Positions 34,043 through 46,178 of a stretch of 64,000 nucleotides of DNA are shown one piece after another. The notes below the pieces were generated by a model that did not search any database, was not told the origin of the DNA, and was given only the letters and a program-made list of their open reading frames with translations. The translations under genes were made by a program, and so were the position numbers. Origin of the DNA: Paragordius varius (lineage: Eukaryota > Nematomorpha); the NCBI GenBank assembly GCA_964247055.1, contig OZ176060.1, forward strand, positions 558,001 through 622,000, written 5' to 3'. Position 1 is the stretch's first letter, and each line of letters starts with the position of its first letter.

Positions 34043-35995
34043 TCAATTATGTACATTTTGAATATGCTTGGTAAAATTGCCTTTTCCAGTATATTACTTA
34101 AGGCAAATCGGACATTCATGTTTAACTTGTTCATGAACAGATTGAATGTGTGTTGCAAGATGGCCTTTTTGAGAAAAATTAGTTTTAGAAATCGGACATT
34201 CATGTTTTCTCATGAACCGACTTAATGTGCCTAGAAACATGGCTTTTGTTAGAAAATATTTTCGAACAAATTTTGCACGGATATTTCACTTGTTCATGAA
34301 CAGAACGAATATGCGTTGCCAAGGCTCTTTTATACATATATATCTTATCACATTGAACATATCGATAATATAATTTTTTAGTGTTTAAGGACTCAATAGG
34401 TTTTTCATTCTTATTGTTACCATTAAATAGCTTGTTAATATTATTCATGCTTATATCATTGGAATCAACATTTGAACATACCGAAGTAATATCTTTTATA
34501 ATTTTTGGTGGTCTATGAAGCGAAAGATCTAGAGGTTCTGTCTGTTCACATGCCAAATCAATTAATGAGTTTTTGTGGATTTTGTTGGTAACTTTCTTAA
34601 TTTCATCATTAAAATTATTATTTTGCCGAGTATTTTCGCTTTTATGTTCCCTTAAATAACAAAGGTTATAGAAAGAAGCGTTCAGAATTCTCCGTAAATT
34701 ATCGTTTGTAAAATCTTCATTTCCCAATAAATCAAGAAATGAGGCCGGTTTAGATGGATCATCAATATACGTTTCTTGTTGATTTTTAAGTTCTACTTTA
34801 TAAAGTTTAGTATCGAGATCACACCAAAGTTTGTAAGTCGAATCACCAAAATCTAAAATGTATGTTTTTAATTATTAAAAATAATTTATAAAAAAGATGA
34901 AATATCTTAACAGCCCAACAAAATGGTTTAAAATCTAGTTAGATGACGTTAGTTAAATATTTCTGATACAGTAAAAATTGGAATTACTTATACAGACAAA
35001 AAGATAATTATTTGTTATAAAAAGACAACTATACTTTTTTTAAACATTAATTTTTTCAAAATAATTATTTACTTACGTTGTGATATAAATGACATTACCA
35101 ATATATATCTCTATATAATACTTTACAGGTTAAAACATTCAGTTATCATTTAAATAAATAGATTTAAATAGTAAAAGAAATTTTTTTATATTTTGCGTTT
35201 TGTCCGTTTAATTTCAATTTTTACTGTAATATTTGAGAAATTTTGCAAATATAAACTTTAACATAAGTAACTGAAAAATAATAATTATCTGTTATTAATA
35301 AAAGGTTGCCTAAAGTCGCATATGGTAAAATATTTAAAACAATGAACCCTAAAAATGACAAAACTATAAGATTAATTAAAATTTTAAAATATTTAATATT
35401 TTTCTTAAAAAACCGGTTTTTTATTAAATTAAAAAAGTAAAATATAACTAGAATTATTATATAATCAGTTTATATAATATTACCAATAGAAATGTATATA
35501 AATTTTAATATAAAGTATTTTAGATTAATAATGATTGGTAATATTGGAGATTATGATAATTAATTATATAATATTTTTTGATATTATTTCATGATTTTAA
35601 TTTAATTATTGATAACATTAACTATACATAAAATAAAAAATAATTAAAAAAATTACGAATTCTAAATCTAAAAAATAATCTTATAATACCATAGTTTTTT
35701 GAATTTAGTAATACACATATTATGTTACTATTTAAGATAATTTATATTAAATTAAATTACAAAAATATATTTCCATTTGAACAATTTAATTTAATTAATT
35801 TATAATATTTTTAAAAATTAGAGATTTAAATAAGGATAATAAAATTAATAATTAATTTATATATAAAAATAATTTGAAATAAAATAAATAAAATATTAAA
35901 TAAAAATAAAAAATATATACAAAAAATAATTTAAATAATATAATTAAAATATCATATATGTAGATTTAAATAAAAAAATAAAAAATTATACCCAT
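34043..35995 (-). pseudogene. C2H2 zinc-finger gene copy D, two exons, broken
   Basis: On the minus strand, exon 1 gives ATG-G (35995-35992), the intron spans 35991-34853 (GTATAA...TTTTAG) and exon 2 runs 34852-34043. The protein starts MDFGDSTYKLWCDLDTK and has EPLDLSLHRPPK. Four finger units follow: the first has Cys to Tyr (YRYVQC), the second is sound (CKICSKIFSNKSHVSRH), the third has Cys to Ser, and the fourth contains an in-frame TAA. A 5-base deletion after HEK (about 34203) ends the main frame at 34200. A complete MITE-1 (34969-35226) sits in the intron, and the GCGACTTTAGGCAACCTT word is about 450 bases before exon 2. Confidence 0.85.
34969..35226. mobile_element. MITE-1 inside the intron of copy D
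   Basis: Ends CAGTAAAAATTGGAATTA and TTTCAATTTTTACTG with flanking TA. A MITE-1 derivative occupies a similar intron position in copies C, E and G, while B and F, whose corresponding introns are about 270 bases shorter there, lack it. The insertion therefore predates the split of C, D, E and G. Confidence 0.75.
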
Positions 35996-36090
35996 TTCCA
36001 AATAAATTTGAATATTTTAACGAATAAATAAAAAGCAGACAATTATAAAAACCGTTTAAAAAGAAATCGTCTGTCGTTTCATTTTATACT
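35992..36090 (-). promoter_or_regulatory. Conserved leader and exon 1 of copy D
   Basis: The minus strand has a good TATA box (TATAAAAT, 36088-36081), the inverted pair CAGACGAT (36073-36066) and ATTGTCTG (36043-36036) separated by 22 bases, CAAATTTATTTGGAA and the start ATGG with a GTATAA donor. Layout and spacing equal those of copies C and E. Confidence 0.75.
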
Positions 36091-39000
36091 TTTTCTATTA
36101 TTTTAATGGTTTAACAATTATAATTTTCAAAAATTAATTTAAATACTTTAAATTACATATAAATAGTTATTTTTAATTACTAATTTTATTTGAAAACCAA
36201 CCCCTATATCTAAAACAATTTTATCAGTTTTTATTGATATAATTATTTAAATTTTTATTAAAGATGATTATGTTTCATTGAAAAAATATTTTTTAATTAT
36301 ATTTATTTATTTTTTTGAATCAATTTTGCAAATAATCTAAAATCAGTTACTTATTTTTGATGACTAAAAAAAGCCAGAAAAAAAGATTAGAAAAGTTTAT
36401 TTTATTCATTTTAATATAAAAATTAAATGTTTTTTAAACCAAGAGCGGGTGAGACTTTTACTGCGGTCAGAGAAAAAGTTGGTATTCATAATTTGCAAAA
36501 ACATTTTCACACAATTTTGATAAAATTGATATTCATTGGACAATTTTTTACAAAATAGGTGTATCATCCAAATAGCAGAACGAGAATGTTAAATTCCGTT
36601 TTCTTTAAAGTTTTATGTTTCAAAATCTAATAGATTTTTATGAATGCCCGCATATATATCCCAAATGCGTCTCGTCGGAATATTTAAGCTAAAAGTGCGG
36701 ACCGCAAAGCCATTTGTGTTAAACCCCCCTGCTTTAAACTCTTATTTCATATAAATATAAAATTCTTGAATAAAACCGCCTTTTTGATAATAGGCTATTA
36801 TTTTACAAAGTTATTAATAATTTTCAAACTCTTCAGCATTCTAGTTAAAACAATTAGATTTGAATAAATAAAATTCACAGTGTAAAAAATATTAAATAAT
36901 TTTAACCCTATTCTATATATTGAAAAGTGGTGTTAAATTTAATAAAAAATTGTTATCTTTTTTACAATTTACATTGTACTATATGTTTTGGTATAATAAA
37001 TATACCAAATCAAGAAAACGAAACTAGATAAATATAAAAGTAATAAAAATCTTTAAGACAACCTATAAAATTTTGATTGGTTTTATTAAAAACAGAGGCG
37101 AGTTTAATGGTAGTTTCTTAGTTCGTTTTTAAAAATTTGAATTATATTAAAGATGATTAAATATTAAAAAAATATTTATATTTAGCGAAAGAATTATGTT
37201 TTGAAATGATCTAAATAGACATATCGCTAATAGTTTTCAAGTATATATTAGATATTAAACCTTTCAAAGAAAAAAAATTTATAAAAATACAGTAAGTTTA
37301 TTTTTATTCCAAATACTCTTGCAATTACCTCTAAAATAAAATATGCCATATGTTCTTAAATATATAAGGTAAATTAACGCTCTACTATTGTTAACAATTT
37401 CATACCATGCTTCATTTTGGATATCATAAAGATTTTGTTTGTTACTAGATAAAAAAATTTCCGAAATTTTCGTGTCTTAATTATATTCGATTAAAATGGA
37501 TAAAGAATAATTTACTATTACTTGATTTTTTTATTTATGGATAAAAATGGAAATATTCAACATATTAACATCAAAATCTATACCGTTTCCGAAATTAACA
37601 AAAACCCCCTGATAATTTATTTATTAGGAGAACATAACTTATAAATTAGAAAATATAAAGCAAAATAAATATTTTTCCAATATAAGCATGAATGATATTA
37701 ACAATAGGTTTTGCTGATAAAATTTTAAAAAAATATTTATTTATAGCCAAAAAACATTCCTTGATAAGTCTTGTCATATCATAATTATTTAATAAATATT
37801 TAATTATTATTAGCTTCGTATAAAAGCAAAAGGCATCATAATTCATTGTAAAAAATGAATTGATTTAAAATTATATAATTATTTTGTTGATTTTTTTAAG
37901 CGAAAATTGAATTCAGGAAAAAATAAGTGTACAAAAAGTAAACGTTAGAACCCAAATAAATAAAACAATTTATACCATATTAAAATTTAAATGATCTCTA
38001 TATTTAAAATATATTTTGCGTGTAACAATAAATACCATATGAAGTTACTTGTTTTTAAATTATAAATTATAGCATTAAATAAGCCATCTATTTACAGTCA
38101 ATTATACGGAAAAAACGTAAAAACTATGGAGATAATTATATTTTTCAAAATACATAATACTTTTATTATTTCGGGATTTTTAAACTATTTAAAAACAATT
38201 TTAAAATTAATAATTAGTGTCCAATATACATTTCTTTTTTATACTCTGAAATTTAAATAAAAACACATGTTTTTTGAAAAAATATTTGTTTAATATTTTT
38301 GTGTTTTGTCCGTACAATTGAAATTATTACCATATTATATATAATAAAAATTACACGATTTTAATGAATTTAAAAATTGGATATCCACAAAATTAATCAT
38401 AAAGATTAAATTTTAAGACAATAAAAATATTTTATATACGAGTTTGATAAGTCCAATATATGTTAACAAAAATTATTAAATTTTAGTAAATATTAAATTT
38501 TACAGAGAGAACGAAATATAAAGACAATATTTTATAAAAAATATAACCTGAATATTTTAATTAATTCCAATTATAAATACATAATATTACCAATTTACAT
38601 ATCTATATTTGTAATTCATGTTAAGTACAGCGGTCTTTTGGAAATAATTGTCCTAAATTTTACGTTTTGTCGGTATAAATTTTATATGGGATATTATTTA
38701 GGTTGGATTATATCTGGATATTTCATTTTAAATATATATATCTTGTTCCTATGTTTTATATACCAAAAATACAGCTTTAATACTATTATTAAAAATCAAT
38801 AATTTTCGTAAAATATATTTTATATACAATTTAATTGATATGTTCATGCTATCCTTTTTTTAATTCATCACCTATATTACCAAAAAATTCTGAATTTTTT
38901 ATTTATCTCATTTTTGAATTAGCTATGTTTTAGTTTCTTGGTACTTAACGGTTTTTAAAACTGAGTGAAACGTAAAAAAAGGTTTGAGCTGACAATTACA

Positions 39001-39679
39001 TTGAAAAGGCGTGTCACGCTGATTAACCGTAGAGTCTATTTGTTATATAAAGAAAACTTAGAGTATATGCAGTACCCACTTTATTGTTGACCTATGTACT
39101 TTTATATTGTATATACATCATTGTTATTTTTTACAAATTGAAACAAGTTGTATATTACACAATCAATTACGTCTATATAGGGAAAATAAGGTTTAACAAA
39201 ATTATAATCATCTTTATAAAAAAAATTGTCGTTATAATGTTTTGTCCGTGTATTTTTTTTATTTTTGGTGTAAATAGATGGTAAATTTAATTATAATTTG
39301 TATTTAAATAATCAAAATTTGAATTTTTATATTTCCATATAAGGACGGCGGCCCTTCAAGCTGGTGTAAAAGGAATAAAAAACATTAATTATATCATTTT
39401 TTGTTAGATATCAGAAAATCACCTCCAATCTAAAGAAAGTAAGAGTAAACAAACATTTCTCTATGGTTAAAACATTACCTTAAAGATATACTAATGATAA
39501 CAATTGATTTTACGTTTGATAAAAATTATGACCTTCCTAACAATTTTTAACATTTATTTAATAATATAATTCTAAATTAATGTTGGGCCTAAATGCCGTA
39601 AAAATTTGAATATTTGATAGAACTTTATAAATATTTAGAAAGTATTAAAAAGTCAACATAAAATCAGGATGTAGTCTGG
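36091..39679. repeat. Region between copies D and E, left part
   Basis: No gene is seen. 36430-36760 is a G+C-richer patch containing a relative of the CATAATTTGCA.AAA.C / AAATTGATATTC repeat found at 24720 and 57420. 37674-37706 is a scrap of zinc-finger exon. 37900-38095 matches 2690-2890. MITE-1 derivatives are at about 38100-38330 and 38495-38690. 38980-39070 has the MITE-2 tail (GTGTCACGC.GATTAACCGTAGAG). TAAATAGATGG is at 39271. Confidence 0.45.
37674..37706 (+). pseudogene. 33-bp scrap of zinc-finger exon
   Basis: TATAAGCATGAATGATATTA followed by ACAAT is identical to the linker region of copies C and D (encoding ISMNDINN). Nothing else of the gene is near. It marks another duplication or deletion event. 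Confidence 0.6.
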
Positions 39680-40960
39680 TCTGACTTTCAATATAAATGT
39701 TTCAGTTATATATGAACATCATCCCTTAGTATATTTAATATAATAAGCATAATGTAATATTTCTCGGACAAACATTTTTCAACAAACCATCGAAAAATTT
39801 ATTTATCATCTTTCTTTTTACGATTGCATGGTTTATTTTATAAATTAATTAAATAGATGGCGTTTTTTTAAGTGGTTAAACTAATAATTTAAAACCCTTA
39901 ACTAAATATAATTTAATTGATTTAACTAAAAATTTGTTCTTTACAGGGTTAAAAATAGCAACTTTCTTATATCCATAAAGTTTATAATAATCATTATATA
40001 TTTTTCAAATGTATAATACCACACTATCGCCAATGTGGCTATTAAAGTCTCCCAGATATTTTTAATTTTTGGCTATAAATAAATATTTTATTAATATATC
40101 ATAAACTTTTGGGGTAATTTCATACTCGCATTTAATATTCTACCTTAAGTAATTTTTTTACTGAGCCAATATTTAAAATATGCCTTTTACTATTCATAAC
40201 ATCTCAAACTTTTTCGCCGCTATTTTTTTCGTTAATTTTTTAAACCGTAATATAGTAATATGGTTAAATATTAATTCTGGATATCTAAATTAGTTTATAT
40301 TTATAATTTATATATCAACTGTTTATTATAATTAGGTTTTGGAGAAACTCTAGAACGTTACTGTAATTTTTTTAATTAATGCCTGAGAAGTGGAATTGAT
40401 AATTATATTAAACAAACAACTTTTAAACAGTGGTCTATTTACCAAGCTTCATTATGATTTGTCCCCAAAATATCGTCTACAAAAGAATCAAAAGCCAAAA
40501 TGAAGTGTATAAATTAAAAATTTTAATATTAATAAATTCAGTTTTATAATTCTAAGTCATTTATTAAAGGCCCAATGCATTATGGAGCTATAAAAAACAA
40601 TATAAAACTCAAATTTAAAACTTTATAAAAAATGAAAATTGGGTTTCATATATATTAATTCTAAAATATATTAAACTGAAAAATCTAGTAAACATTAACA
40701 TAATTTCAAGAAAAATATTAAAAATTGTTTGTAATTTATTTTAATAATTTTCCATATAATAGTAATTTTTAGGGAATAAATTAATGTAAAATATATTATC
40801 AATCTAGATCTCATGAGAGATTTTCAGTAATTTCACATTACTATGAGAAAATTATATTAATTTTATTTAAAAATTTGATAGTAAAAATCTAAAAATATAA
40901 GATAAAAGGAAATAAATGAGCAATATCTTTCAAAAAGTCAAATATCTTTGTAAACTTTAA
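39680..40960 (+). repeat. Segmental duplicate of 17080-18640, cut by the Helitron
   Basis: Collinear with the earlier block up to TTTGTAAACTTTAA at 40960, where the Helitron begins. AAATAGATGGCG is at 39851-39862. No gene. Confidence 0.75.
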
Positions 40961-43124
40961 TCTATATATTTATAAAAATGGAAAAGGCTGGCTTTGTGAT
41001 CTGGTATCGGAAAACCGGTAGACCCATTCAAATCCAAACATCGATGAATGCTCCGACAATAGCTTCGCCTTTTTTGAAATAGGCCCCCAGTTGGGTCCCA
41101 CCCCGTATAAAAAACGGGTTTCTTAAAATTATGACTTTGAGACAATTTTCCGGAAAACGTGTTCGACCAATCAAATTTAAATATGATTTTTGTTTACTTA
41201 TTTTCGATTGAGCCGAACATAGTCGTCTCGCTTTTTTGATTTAGGCCCTCTTTTTACCCGCTCCTCTCGTAAAATGCCATTTTTTTCAAAATACAAAGTC
41301 CACAAAAATAATTTTTTAATTCTATTTTTCGCCCAAGGTATGAGACCGTAAAAAATCAATAAGGATTCCACGTATTCCCTGTTAAAGGGCGAAAATTTTA
41401 GTCAAGCGTTTCTTTGATGATAGCTGCTGGGTAAGGAGACACCCGATAACTGCCTCGTCATATCGAAATAACGTGCCTTTGGGGCTGAATTTGAAAAATC
41501 TTTCATGCCATATGAGTTTAATATGTGCTTAAAATATTACCCTGGGGAAAAATTTATGTATTGTGTTTTTTAAAATAAGCCCTCAATTAGGCCCTTTACG
41601 CCCTGTAAAATGCGCAACCATAGAATGATTTTTTAGTTTTAAGCAATTTTTCCAAAAACTAATGAGAGCATATGTTATCAATCATGATTCCAGGTATTCT
41701 ATGTAAAAAAGCAAAAATTTTAATAAGGCGCTTTTTTTGTATGTCTCTGGTAGGGGCTGCTCGCCTAAATCTGCGCCACCATTACGAGATTGAGTTGTTT
41801 AGGAGTTACTTTTAAGAAAACTTATCACATATAAGTTTATTGAGGGCCTAAAATATTACCCGTAAAAAGGCAATAATTTAAGTCGAGCGGTTTTTTTAAA
41901 TTAGCAGTTCCTTAACGCCCTAAGAGATGCGCTATCATTGAACTATCATTTAGTTTCAAAGCCATTTTTCCAAAAACCTTTAAGAACATATGGATTCAAG
42001 GATGATTCCAGGTATTTCCCTATAAGAGCAAAAGTTTTTTATATTGTCTTCTGGGTAGGGGGCTACCGCCTACAACTGGGCCACCATATAGTACAGCCTG
42101 ACTTTGTAAGCAAATTTTGGGAAAATTATATGGCCATATGATTTCAATAAGGGACATATTACCCGGAAACAGGCAAAAGATTAGTAAAGTGAATTTATTA
42201 ATTTATCCCATAATTAGGTCCTCGCACTGAAAATGCGCCACCATATGGCTTATTAGTTTTGAGGAAATTTTTCGAAAATCGTGAGCATATGGAATCAATC
42301 ATAATTCCAGTAATTAAGTCAACAATTTTAATCGATTTTTTGTTTCACCCCTGGTTAGGGAACTACACGCGTGGGTCACCATATCGGTCCAGCATGCCTT
42401 TGGAGCCAAATTTACACTATATAGAAATTGCGTTGTTTAGGAGCCAATTAACAGAAAATTTAGGAAGCCATATGAGCTCATAAATGCTTAAAATATTATC
42501 CGTAACTAGGTAAAAATTAAGGTCTTTTTTATTAGCCGTTGAGGCCTTTATGCCCTAAAAATAGGCCATCATAAAACGATTATTTAATGTTGAGGTATTT
42601 TTAAATAATCCATGAGATGATGGTTTTAAAAATGTCCAAATATTTGCCCTATAAAGCAAAGAATATAACTCAGCGCTTTTTCCATCTAAGTCTATGGGTA
42701 GGGCTACCGGTTTAAAACCGAGACACCTGGTGTGGTTTTGGAGTTAATTTTTAAATAACTTAAGAGGCCATACGAGTAGTTTATAAACATTTCTGGGAAA
42801 TTTGTATGATATCATTTTTTCCTTTAATAAGAGACCACAAATGATTTACTTTTTATATCCCTTAATCCAACTGTGTGAACCACGAAAATCTTAAAATATT
42901 TCCAATAATAGTTGAATACTAATTTTAATGAGGGACATTTTAAATATGGTCATTTTAGAGTGAATATTTGAGCCTATACAAAAACCCGTAAAAGAATAAT
43001 AATTTAGGACATTCTTTTGATTAAATATGTTTTTTATTATTTTTTTTATCTCCCTTACCACTATTTATTGCAAATTATTAAGATAATTATTGAAGAGATT
43101 ATGCCACGCGAAGCGACCAGCTAG
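40961..43124 (+). mobile_element. Non-autonomous Helitron with internal tandem array
   Basis: The 5' end reads TCTATATATTTATAAAAATG after an A, and the 3' end reads CCACGCGAAGCGACCAGCTAG before a T: a 5' TC, a short CGC-GAA-GCG hairpin near the 3' end, a terminal CTAG and insertion between A and T, all hallmarks of Helitrons. There are no Rep or helicase frames, so it is non-autonomous. Its interior is visibly richer in G+C and made of about five degenerate units of about 300-350 bp, anchored by GGTAGGG..CTACC-like sequence at about 41432, 41749, 42052, 42350 and 42698. Open frames inside are short and not conserved between units. Confidence 0.8.
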
Positions 43125-43879
43125 TTAAAAATATTTTTCTACAGAAAATGTCGTATATTTGTATTCATTAATAAGAAAAAGATATGCAAAATAAATGTGA
43201 ACGATCTTATCTATCTTTGAATGTAAATTAAACAAAACTATTTATCACGTAATAATAGAATCATAATCGTATTTGTCAACCACTTAATAATTTTATATTT
43301 AATTATAGCAATAAAAGTACAGTTTATTCTTTAGAAGAGATGGATTTATTAAAATGGGCATTTAATATTAAAAATTCATTTACATGCCAAACTTTTACTT
43401 AGCGGAAAATCGCAAAATAAAGATGTCCCGATTAAAATATTTTTACTATCTTTCATGCTATCTTCTTAATATTTTTTTCAAAATATTCATGTTAAAAAAG
43501 GATTGACAGATTGTTTTCTCTGATAAATTAAATATATCATTAGAAATATTTGCATTATATTCTACGTTCTCAATAATAAATTTAATAATCTAAATCACAA
43601 AACATAATCAATCCGTCATTATTATTAATAAATAAAGTTTAGTAATTGAAAAAAGTATTATTATTTAGTAAGTGCAGGTTAAAAGTAAATCAAAATTAAT
43701 ATATAATATATTTTAGTTAAATATATTATTTAAATTATTAATAAATAAAATCGTAATTATTTAAAAATATTTAATACAACCTTGTAAGGTAAATTATAAT
43801 TATATATAAAATTTAAAAATATTAAAAATTTATTTTATTTTAAAATGTTTTAAACCCAAAAATAATTGAAAATAATTTA
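43125..43879. other. 5' flank of copy E
   Basis: AT-rich sequence between the Helitron and the leader of copy E. I see no coding signal and no clear repeat ends. Homology with the flanks of C and G is weak here, so copy E may have a different upstream environment. Confidence 0.4.
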
Positions 43880-43984
43880 AATATTATGAAATGAAACAAC
43901 AGACGATTACATTACCAACAGTTTTTTAAATTGTCTGCTTTTTGTTTATTCGAAAAAAAATATTCAAATTTATTTGGAAAATGG
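43880..43984 (+). promoter_or_regulatory. Conserved leader and exon 1 of copy E
   Basis: CAGACGAT (43900-43907), 22 bases, ATTGTCTG (43930-43937), TATTCAAATTTATTTGGAAA and ATGG with a GTATTC donor at 43985. A TATTATGAAATGAAA stretch stands where C and D have a TATA-like box. This leader belongs to the only copy that is open in both exons. Confidence 0.75.
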
Positions 43985-45922
43985 GTATTCATATTTCATC
44001 AAATATTTTAATTAAAATTTATTTAATTATATCATATTTTATTTAAATATATATTTTTTGTAATAAAATGTCAAAATAATTTGTTTTAAAAAAATTTAAA
44101 TATTTTTTATGATTTAATTTAATATTAATTATTTTGTTTTAAAATATTATAATAGAACCTATTATATCACTTATTGTTGATAGATAATATTTTTAGATTT
44201 GGAAATTTTGTATTAATTTTTTTGATATGATTCTATTTATCAATAATTATTTTTGGTTTCAAAAAATATATGTATAAAATTCCTATTCTAATTCAATGTT
44301 TTAACAAATACTCATCATAAAACATCAAGTTACCCAATATTAAAATTAATAGACGTTTTTATTTAAATAATTGGTAAAAATAATAAATTGGGTATAATAA
44401 TAATAATAAATATACTTTTGTTTTATATTCTTTATCATTTTTAAAACAGCTCCGCTTTTTTGAGAAAAATTTTAAATTTTTTGATTTTTAAACTTTTAAT
44501 TAATCTTCCATATAATAGTTGTTTCATTTGTGGGGTTGTTGTCTTGATAAAAATAAATTTATTACCAATCCGCGACTTTCTGCAATCTTTTATTAATATT
44601 AGATAATTTTTATTTTAAGTCAAAATTTTAGATTAAATCTAATACCGGTTAAATCCAAAAAACGTACAGATATAAGGGAAAAAACTAAATATATTTTTGA
44701 CAGCCATACTTTATATTATAGGACTCATGATATACAAAATAGGGGTTAGAGATGTAATTGATAATATAATGAATTTAAGATATCAGACATAATATTATAG
44801 TTTATGTTGAAAAGTATTTTTATAAACTTTGATTCCGTTATGTTTTTATTTTGTCTATATTCTTTCAACCATTACTCTATGATTTATGTATGCATCATCA
44901 TTTTATAGTAACTTGTTATAATTTGTTTGCAGCTTCCTTTCTTGTGTTGTTAGGATTTTTTGTTTCTTCATTGATAACTTGAGTTTTAAATTACATTTCT
45001 GAAAATTTTTTTAGATTTCGGCGACTCGACTTACAAACTTTGGTGTGATCTCGATACTAAACTTTATAAAGTAGAACTCAAAAATCAACAAGAAACGTAT
45101 ATTGATGATCCATATAAACCGGCCTCATTTCTTAATTTATTGAAAAATGAAGATTTTACAAATGATGACTTAAGACGAATTCTGAACGCTTCTTTCCACA
45201 ACCTTTGTTATTTAAGGGAACATAAAAGCGAAAATACTCTACAAAATAATAATTTAGAAGATGAAAATAAAAATAATACCAAAACCAACAAAGATACCAT
45301 AATTATTGATTTGGTAGGAGAACAGACAGAACCTTTACATCTTTCACTGAAAAAACCACCAAATATTATAAAAGATATTACTTCTGTATGCCGAAATATA
45401 GATTCCAATGATATAAGCATGGATAATATTAACAATTTATTTAATGATAGCCTTAATAATAATCCAAAACCTATTGAGTCCTTAAACACTCAAAAATTAG
45501 AGAATGAGTATCGATGTACTCAATGTGATAAAATTTATAAATATAAACATGTTTTAGCCAAACATATTCGTTCCATTCATGAACAAGTGAAATATCCGTG
45601 CAAAATTTGTTCAAAGTTGTTTTCTCAAAAAAGCTCTCTTACTGAGCACATTAAGTCGGTTCATGAAAAAATTAAACATGAATGTCCGATTTGTAAAAAT
45701 GCATTTACTAAAAAAGGCAATCTTGCATCATATATTCAATCCGTTCATGAACAAGTTAAGTATCCTTGTCCGATTTGCAAAAAAAATTTTTCTAGAAAAT
45801 GCCATCTTGCTAGGCCCATTCAATCTGTTCATGAGAAAATTAAACATAAATGCCCGATTTGCCTAAAGGAATATACTGAAAAAGGCAGTCTTGTCAGGCA
45901 TATTAAAAATGTAAACAATTGA
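43981..45922 (+). CDS. C2H2 zinc-finger gene copy E, complete two-exon frame
   Basis: Exon 1 supplies ATG-G (43981-43984), the intron is 43985-45014 (GTATTC...TTTTTTTAG), exon 2 is 45015-45922. The spliced frame is open for 303 residues: MDFGDSTYKLWCDLDTK, LRRILNASFHNLCYLREHK, then EPLHLSLKKPP at residues 107-117, and five finger units from about residue 169 to the end. The motif has His in place of the Asp of P-L-D-L-S. Fingers 1 and 2 are complete; finger 3 has Tyr for a zinc His (LASYIQSVH), finger 4 has Pro (LARPIQSVH) and finger 5 ends VN instead of VH. So the frame is open while several functional residues have decayed. The likely ancestral role is a nuclear DNA-binding repressor. A LINE begins directly after the stop codon, so the native 3' UTR is lost. 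Confidence 0.85.
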
Positions 45923-46178
45923 TGGTTAGCACAAAATTCAATCAATCTGTGTCCTCTCTCGTTTTTTATGCCCAAGCCCATGCCGCCCGTCATAGGAGGT
46001 GTTTTGTCTGTTCCGATGATTGAATTAAAATCGCCTAAGATAATTATGATATCCTTTTTTGAAATTTGGGAAATCGCCAAGTCGAGATCGCTATAAAATT
46101 TTTCACAGTCGTCATCGCTGTAAGAGGAGGTAGGTGCGTAAATTTGGAGGATAGTAATGATTGAATTTTGTGCTAACC
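45923..46178 (-). mobile_element. Inverted endonuclease segment of the LINE
   Basis: The segment encodes IYAPT, ILGDFN and RLIEFCANH on the minus strand. Its two ends form an inverted pair: GATTGAATTTTGTGCTAACC at 46159 and its complement GGTTAGCACAAAATTCAATC at 45924. Both represent the same LINE position (IEFCANH), so the 5' part was reverse-copied up to the point where the sense part begins. This is the expected product of twin priming during LINE insertion. Confidence 0.85.

Noticed and set aside
40957-42483. Short open frames inside the Helitron
   Set aside because: They are not conserved between the internal repeat units and match no Helitron Rep or helicase motif.
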